Shown one piece after another: positions 6,837-11,007 of a stretch of 11,007 nt of DNA. Both the position numbers and the translations under genes were made by a program. The stretch's first letter is position 1, and each line of letters opens with the position of its first letter. Origin of the DNA: an uncultured Clostridia bacterium. GTDB lineage: Bacteria > Bacillota > Clostridia > Oscillospirales > Acutalibacteraceae. The stretch spans positions 1-11,007 of the forward strand of contig CAMFPJ010000043.1 of assembly GCA_945971755.1 (NCBI GenBank), in the 5' to 3' direction. The notes under the pieces were generated by a model that saw only the letters and a list, made by a program, of their open reading frames with translations, was not told where the DNA came from and made no database searches.

Positions 6837-7909
6837 GCAATATGTCCCCTAACTATTGTTAAAATGTCATTAAATGTTACAACAAGCATAAGTCCCAAAA
6901 GAAGCACAAGACCCGCAGCGTGAACAAAGCCCTCATATTTTGGGTTTATGGGCTTTCTGCGAATGCCCTCAATTAACAAGAAAAACAGTCTGCCTCCGTC
7001 AAGTGCGGGAAGCGGGAAAAGATTGAAAACACCGATGTTAATTGAAATCAGCGCCATCATTTCAAGGGCAGATTTTAATCCCTCTTTAGTTTGCACCGCA
7101 CCTGCGGTTGCGTCAGCAATAACATTGACCGTGCCGACAGGTCCTGACAGGTCGGTAAGTCCGTACCTACCCGTTACTAAGTCAAAAAGACTGAGCCAAA
7201 CAATTCTGACGATTGATGCAGACCGTTTGAATGAGTTTGTTAAAACATTTAACGGTGTGGGTGACTGACCCAATATAATAAAATCATATTCGATGATGGT
7301 GTATTTATCTTCTTTTTCACACTTAAAGGTTACATCGTGAAGTTCTGTTTTTACTCCGTCACGGCGAACTGTCATATCGAATATTCCGTCATCGGAACGG
7401 GTCATCAAAAATGAAATATCCATATCGGAAAAAATTCTGTGGCCGTCAATGGAGAGAATTTCATCATTCTTCTGAAGTCCGGTTTGAGCAGACGTTGCGC
7501 CCTCGTAAAAGTGCAAAATTTTATTAGTACCAATAAGGTCTTCCATGGAAAGAACCGTTGCCACAAGAATAAGACCGAGAATTAAATTCATTACCGCACC
7601 TGCGGCAACAATAATAAATCTTTGCCAAACTTTTTTGCGATTAAAAGCATTTTCATCGGTACTTTCTTCGTCCTCACCCTCCATGCTGACGAAACCTCCG
7701 ATAGGTAAAAGGCGAAGTGAATAAACCGTACCGTTTTTCTTGCGTTTGAATATAGCAGGACCCATGCCGAGAGAAAATTCATTTACAGTAACCTTAAAAA
7801 GCTTTGCAAATGTAAAATGTCCCAACTCGTGTGACACTACTAAAAATCCAAAAAATAATATAGCCACTAAATATGGCCACGCCTTTGAAAGAAATTCCAA
7901 AATAATCAC
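6833..7909 (-). CDS. rseP: RIP metalloprotease, site-2 protease family (RseP/RasP)
   Basis: This intramembrane zinc protease cleaves membrane-spanning substrates such as anti-sigma factors and signal-peptide remnants. At 358 aa it is full length for a one-PDZ Firmicutes protein. Helix 1 (about 12-30) carries the HELGH zinc site (H27, E28, H31). It is followed by a membrane-associated beta loop (LLPIGGFVSMEGED, 67-80), helix 2 (about 97-119), a PDZ domain (about 131-190, with GLQKNDEILSIDGH), GPVGT (256-260), then NLFPLPALDGGR with the third zinc ligand D304, and a final helix (about 330-347). The start is a GTG overlapping the dxr stop (GTGA), with only a weak AGAGAAG-like sequence upstream, so translation probably depends on coupling to dxr. 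The stop overlaps the ispG ATG. The family is certain; the physiological substrate cannot be read from the sequence. Confidence 0.96.
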   Translation of the reverse strand: MIILEFLSKAWPYLVAILFFGFLVVSHELGHFTFAKLFKVTVNEFSLGMGPAIFKRKKNGTVYSLRLLPIGGFVSMEGEDEESTDENAFNRKKVWQRFIIVAAGAVMNLILGLILVATVLSMEDLIGTNKILHFYEGATSAQTGLQKNDEILSIDGHRIFSDMDISFLMTRSDDGIFDMTVRRDGVKTELHDVTFKCEKEDKYTIIEYDFIILGQSPTPLNVLTNSFKRSASIVRIVWLSLFDLVTGRYGLTDLSGPVGTVNVIADATAGAVQTKEGLKSALEMMALISINIGVFNLFPLPALDGGRLFFLLIEGIRRKPINPKYEGFVHAAGLVLLLGLMLVVTFNDILTIVRGHIA

Positions 7910-9063
7910 CGCTTCTCTGCGTATTTAATTACTAACTCTCTTGCGAGTTTATCTGCTTCGTCAATGTCCTCAAGAGTATAATCGGGAATATTAGGCGCTT
8001 CACCCGTTACTCTTTCAACAATGTCACCAATGTCAAGAAAACCGATTTTGCCCTCACGGAACATAAGATTTGCCTGTTCGTTGGCACTGTTTGCAAATGC
8101 GGGGGTAATTCCGCCGCGAGTAAGTGCATTTCGGCAAACATTTATAAGTTTGAATGTTTCATAATCGGGTTTATAAAAGGTTAAGTTGCAAATATCTGCT
8201 AAATCGAGTTCTTCCGTTGGCGACTCAAACCTTTCAGGGTAAGTAAGCGCATACTGAATGGGAATTTTCATATCGGGAAGTCCCAACTGCGCTACTACCG
8301 CATTATCATCATACTCAACAGCAGAGTGAATTATACTCTCCCTATGTACCACAACGTCAATTTTTGACGGATGAACCGAGAAAAGCCAAGCCGCCTCAAT
8401 AAGCTCTAAGCCCTTGTTCATCATAGTTGCTGAGTCAATGGTAATTTTTGCGCCCATTGACCAATTCGGGTGCTTAAGCGCATCTTTGACAGTTACATTT
8501 TTAAGTTCATCACGGGTTTTGCCGAAAAACGGACCGCCCGATGCTGTAAGTATCAGTTTTTTCAGCGCCTTGTTAGTCGGTTTTCCCTGAAGACATTGAA
8601 AAATTGCGGAATGTTCTGAATCAACAGGCAAAATATGAACGCCCTTTTCCTCTGCCTTGCTCATTACAATTTGACCGCCTGCAACAAGCGTTTCCTTATT
8701 GGCAAGAGCAAGTTTCTTTTTGCAGTCAATTGCCGTAAGTGTTGGCTTAAGTCCTGCCATTCCCACAATTCCGTTAATTACCGTGTCTGCGCCAATATAT
8801 GCCGCGCACTCACACACTCCGTCAAGTCCCGAAAGGACCTTTGTATCTGTGTCTCGAACACGTAATTTAAGGTCTTCTGCTGCTTTTTCGTCAACTAAAG
8901 CGGCAATTTTCGGCTTAAATTCACGAATTTGACGTTCAATTATTTCCACATTAGAATATGCCGAAAGTGCGGACACAGAGTAGCCGCACTTTTTTGCAAT
9001 TTCAAGACTCTGCGTACCGATTGAGCCCGTAGAGCCTAAAATACTTAAATTTTTCGTAGTCAT
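7906..9063 (-). CDS. dxr: 1-deoxy-D-xylulose 5-phosphate reductoisomerase (MEP pathway)
   Basis: Dxr (IspC) rearranges and reduces DXP to 2-C-methyl-D-erythritol 4-phosphate with NADPH and a divalent metal, the first committed MEP-pathway step and the fosmidomycin target. At 385 aa it is complete. The NADPH site is GSTGSIG (10-16), with ALANKETLVAGG at 119-130. Metal ligands are D148 and E150 (LPVDSEHSA) and E220 (MMNKGLELIEA). The substrate loop has TASGGPF (173-179) and HPNWSMG with W201. The C-terminal helical domain (about 285-385) is present. The ATG shares one base with the cdsA stop (TAATG); GGAG lies 10 nt upstream. The 3' end overlaps rseP by 4 nt. With ispG in the same operon, isoprenoid supply is co-expressed with its consumer uppS. 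Confidence 0.98.
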   Translation of the reverse strand: MTTKNLSILGSTGSIGTQSLEIAKKCGYSVSALSAYSNVEIIERQIREFKPKIAALVDEKAAEDLKLRVRDTDTKVLSGLDGVCECAAYIGADTVINGIVGMAGLKPTLTAIDCKKKLALANKETLVAGGQIVMSKAEEKGVHILPVDSEHSAIFQCLQGKPTNKALKKLILTASGGPFFGKTRDELKNVTVKDALKHPNWSMGAKITIDSATMMNKGLELIEAAWLFSVHPSKIDVVVHRESIIHSAVEYDDNAVVAQLGLPDMKIPIQYALTYPERFESPTEELDLADICNLTFYKPDYETFKLINVCRNALTRGGITPAFANSANEQANLMFREGKIGFLDIGDIVERVTGEAPNIPDYTLEDIDEADKLARELVIKYAEKR

Positions 9064-9947
9064 TAAAATGTCACTCCGAAAATGTTAATTATAGCGTAAA
9101 ACGCAACAAGTACAAAGACCTCACTGTCAAAGCGGTCCATCACACCTCCGTGACCCGGTACAAGATTACTGAAATCCTTAACTCCGCAGTTTCTTTTAAG
9201 CACAGAGAATGTAAGGTCACCGCACATACCCACGGCAGAAAGCACTGCCGAAACCAAAGCAACCGCCAAATAGCTTTTGTGCGGAACAGGGAATACAAAA
9301 TTCTCAAAAATCGCATAAAGAGCTACTGCGCTTGCAGCTCCGCCAATTATGCCGCCAATAGCACCCTCAACTGTTTTTTTAGGGCTGATTTTGGGACAAA
9401 GCTTGTGTTTTCCTAAAAAACTGCCTGTGAAGTATGCAAATGTATCCGTAACCCAAGCGCAGAACATTACATAAAGTATAAGGAAAAGACCGTGAGATTT
9501 TGTATAGCCTGCATTTGGGAAAATAACATCAATTTCATTGCAATAAAGCAGAATCGTTATCGCAAACGGAATACCGAGTGTGGTAACAATTACCGCCGTT
9601 GTATCGTGAAACTTGATGTTTTCAAAGTCTGTAAGCATAATAATAAAACAAGCAAGACCGTAAAGTAAAATAAAATACATGGGCTTTAAGTTAAGACCCA
9701 GATCGGAACCAAAGGCTGAAATAGCGTCTCTGAAGCCAAAACTGACAGGAATTACAAGGCTCACAAAGCCTGTTAAAATATTCATCGCTTTGTTTTTTAT
9801 GCCTAAAGAATGGTTGATTTCATAAGTTGCCATACAGCTGACAACCGCAGCGGCAATTGGGAAAAGCCACAGCGCAACATTTCTAAAAGCTACAACAGTA
9901 ATTCCTGCCAACGCGCAAAGAATACCTGCAAATACTTTCTTTTTCAT
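9063..9947 (-). CDS. cdsA: Phosphatidate cytidylyltransferase (CDP-diacylglycerol synthase)
   Basis: CdsA joins CTP and phosphatidic acid to give CDP-diacylglycerol, the precursor of the acidic phospholipids and phosphatidylethanolamine, in the cytoplasmic membrane. The 294-aa product is almost wholly hydrophobic helices. Its conserved C-terminal half has WVTDTFAYFTGSFLGK (165-180) and ISPKKTVEGAIGG (187-199), followed by the family signature from GDLTFS (243-248) through KRNCGVKDFSNLVPGHGG (251-268) to MDRFDS (270-275). The conserved acidic residues are in place (D168, D244, D257, D271). The ATG at 9947 has AGGA about 11 nt upstream, a slightly long spacer, and lies 32 nt after uppS. Its position between uppS and dxr is the standard Firmicutes arrangement. 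Complete and unremarkable. Confidence 0.97.
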   Translation of the reverse strand: MKKKVFAGILCALAGITVVAFRNVALWLFPIAAAVVSCMATYEINHSLGIKNKAMNILTGFVSLVIPVSFGFRDAISAFGSDLGLNLKPMYFILLYGLACFIIMLTDFENIKFHDTTAVIVTTLGIPFAITILLYCNEIDVIFPNAGYTKSHGLFLILYVMFCAWVTDTFAYFTGSFLGKHKLCPKISPKKTVEGAIGGIIGGAASAVALYAIFENFVFPVPHKSYLAVALVSAVLSAVGMCGDLTFSVLKRNCGVKDFSNLVPGHGGVMDRFDSEVFVLVAFYAIINIFGVTF

Positions 9948-9979
9948 GATATAAAATATCCTCTCAATTTTCTATTAGT

Positions 9980-10708
9980 TTATACCCCACCGAAGCGTCT
10001 GTTTCGCTTTTCAAATTCACGCAGAGCCTCTAAAAAATCGTCTTCCGTAAAATCAGGCCACAAAACGTCGGAAAACCAAAGCTCCGAATACGCGGACTGA
10101 TACGTCAAAAAGTTTGAAAGCCTACACTCGCCGCTGGGACGAATTATTAAGTCAGGATCGGGTAGCCCTTTAGTGTAAAGTAAATCGGATATTGTATCCT
10201 CGTCAATATCGCATATATCCATTTCACCGTTTCTAACCTTTTCTGCAATCTTGCGAACGGCATTTGCAATTTCATGCCTTCCGCCGTAATTTACCGCAAT
10301 ATTCAGAACGACTTTTGACTTGTCGCTGCTCATTGACTCAATGTGATTCATCATTGCAACAATATCTTCGGGTATTCCCTTTCTGTCACCGAGAAATCTA
10401 AGCTGTATGCCCTTTTCTTCATTTTCGGCAGACCGTTCCTCTGCTTCAATTAAATAATCGCGGAAAAGCGCCATAATAGCATCGATTTCTTCCTGAGGCC
10501 TTTTCCAGTTTTCAGTTGAAAAGGCATAGAAGGTAAGGCATTTAACACCCACATCAGCGGCAAATTCACCGATTTTACGAAACGTCTTCGCGCCCTCAAT
10601 ATGCCCCTTGTACCGTGGTAAATTTCTTTGCTTTGCCCATCTGCCGTTGCCGTCCATAATAATTCCCACATGTTTTGGAAGAACGGAAAATTCAGGAATG
10701 TTTTTCAT
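9980..10708 (-). CDS. uppS: Isoprenyl transferase, undecaprenyl diphosphate synthase (cis-prenyltransferase)
   Basis: UppS adds IPP units in cis to farnesyl diphosphate to make undecaprenyl diphosphate, the lipid carrier for peptidoglycan and other wall polymers. From the ATG at 10708 the product is 242 aa. It shows HVGIIMDGNGRWAK (13-26, catalytic D19), FYAFSTENWKRP, NYGGRHEI, and the pyrophosphate-binding motif at 190-199 (R190, S192, G193, E194, R196, S198) followed by E209, ending RRFGGV. Two small departures from the common motif are RPSGE for RTSGE and LTYQ for LLWQ. An in-frame ATG at 10750 would add 14 residues. I prefer 10708 because the upstream ATG lies in the stem of an RNA hairpin and the shorter N-terminus matches the usual 10-12 residues before the motif. 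Neither start has a strong ribosome binding site (GAGAG about 5 nt upstream of 10708; GGAG 12 nt upstream of 10750). Confidence 0.95.
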   Translation of the reverse strand: MKNIPEFSVLPKHVGIIMDGNGRWAKQRNLPRYKGHIEGAKTFRKIGEFAADVGVKCLTFYAFSTENWKRPQEEIDAIMALFRDYLIEAEERSAENEEKGIQLRFLGDRKGIPEDIVAMMNHIESMSSDKSKVVLNIAVNYGGRHEIANAVRKIAEKVRNGEMDICDIDEDTISDLLYTKGLPDPDLIIRPSGECRLSNFLTYQSAYSELWFSDVLWPDFTEDDFLEALREFEKRNRRFGGV

Positions 10709-10725
10709 ATTTCTCTCTAACGCAT

Positions 10726-10752
10726 TTATGGGCAGCAAATTGCTACCCATAA
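10726..10752 (-). promoter_or_regulatory. RNA hairpin between frr and uppS
   Basis: On the transcribed strand the 12-nt arms TTATGGGTAGCA and TGCTGCCCATAA pair completely, with one G-U wobble, around a 3-nt loop (ATT). The one non-Watson-Crick position is a tolerated G-U in the mRNA but a C-A mismatch on the opposite strand. It starts 4 nt after the frr stop and ends 17 nt before the ATG at 10708. No run of U follows, so it is not a standard intrinsic terminator. It could be an RNase processing or mRNA stability element, a translation-control structure for uppS, or a short dispersed repeat copy. Confidence 0.6.
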
Positions 10753-10756
10753 GCGA

Positions 10757-11007
10757 TTATATCTCCATAATTTCTTTTTCTTTAGTTGTTGCGGCGTCTT
10801 CGGTTTTCTTAACGAGCTCGTCAGTAATTTTCTGAATTTTTGTTTCAGCGTTTTTCTGATCATCTTCAGTAATTTCTGATGCCTTTTTAAGCGCTTTAAT
10901 CTGGTCAATAGCATCACGGCGAATGTTACGGATTTTAACCTTGCACTCCTCACCCATACTCTTAACCTCTTTCGAAAGCTCTCTTCTGCGCTCTTCTGTA
11001 AGGGGCG
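10757..11007 (-). CDS. frr: Ribosome recycling factor, C-terminal part (N-terminus beyond window)
   Basis: RRF, with EF-G, splits post-termination ribosomes in the cytoplasm. The frame is open to the right edge: 83 codons are visible of a family length of about 185, so about 100 N-terminal residues are missing. The visible part begins PLTEERRRELSKEVKSMGEE, continues with IRNIRRDAIDQIKAL, the typical RRF helix, and ends KEKEIMEI, the usual RRF C-terminus. The Met at 10957 is internal (it aligns with the M in the family's MGEE segment) and not a start. The TAA stop is followed by the hairpin and uppS, the standard pyrH-frr-uppS order. Confidence 0.97.
   Translation of the reverse strand, partial: PLTEERRRELSKEVKSMGEECKVKIRNIRRDAIDQIKALKKASEITEDDQKNAETKIQKITDELVKKTEDAATTKEKEIMEI

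Noticed and set aside
10726..10752. Rho-independent terminator after frr
   Set aside because: The stem is strong, but it is followed by AUGCGUUAGAGAG-like sequence with no U tract, and uppS follows at once.
10757..10957. ATG at 10957 as the start of a small 66-aa gene
   Set aside because: The frame stays open upstream with RRF sequence (PLTEERRRELSKEVKS), so this is an internal methionine of a truncated frr.
1..11007. Mobile elements, CRISPR arrays, tRNA or rRNA genes
   Set aside because: No transposase-like frame, terminal repeats, regularly spaced repeats or RNA gene signature was seen; nearly every base is coding on the minus strand.

Overview
The window is a compact, entirely minus-strand gene cluster from what looks like a low-to-moderate-GC Firmicute, most likely an anaerobic clostridial (class Clostridia) genome. 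The evidence is a PolC-type replicative polymerase (a Firmicutes hallmark) and the order frr-uppS-cdsA-dxr-rseP-ispG-polC, the clostridial form of the conserved Firmicutes housekeeping cluster. I cannot place it to genus.

Transcription runs from high to low coordinates. At the right edge is the C-terminal part of frr (ribosome recycling factor, cut by the window end). A 48-nt gap with a strong RNA hairpin follows, then uppS (undecaprenyl diphosphate synthase), cdsA (CDP-diacylglycerol synthase), dxr (first committed MEP-pathway enzyme), rseP (site-2 intramembrane metalloprotease), ispG (4Fe-4S MEP-pathway enzyme) and polC (replicative DNA polymerase). After polC come two genes that are not part of the usual cluster: a two-helix membrane protein resembling DUF3592 proteins, and a membrane-anchored M20 metallopeptidase of the PM20D1/CPS1 type that runs off the left edge. 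Junctions are tight: 4-nt overlaps at dxr/rseP, rseP/ispG and the hypothetical/M20 pair, a 1-nt overlap at cdsA/dxr, and gaps of 3, 11, 32 and 48 nt elsewhere. There is no gene-free stretch over 300 bases and I see no terminator or promoter inside, so the whole window reads as one operon.

Functionally, dxr and ispG supply isoprenoid precursors, UppS condenses them into the undecaprenyl carrier lipid for cell-wall synthesis, CdsA makes the central phospholipid intermediate and RseP handles membrane proteolysis. Frr and PolC serve translation and replication.

The most notable feature is PolC. At 1252 residues it lacks the DEDD 3'-5' exonuclease that is normally inserted in the PHP domain of PolC: the two PHP halves are joined by a short linker of about 20 residues. 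All nine PHP metal-ligand positions known from proofreading DnaE-type polymerases are present, so the enzyme may proofread with its PHP domain or rely on a separate exonuclease. Secondary points are the frr-uppS hairpin, which buries an upstream candidate uppS start codon, and the accessory two-gene tail with strong ribosome binding sites. No mobile element, CRISPR array, tRNA or rRNA is visible.
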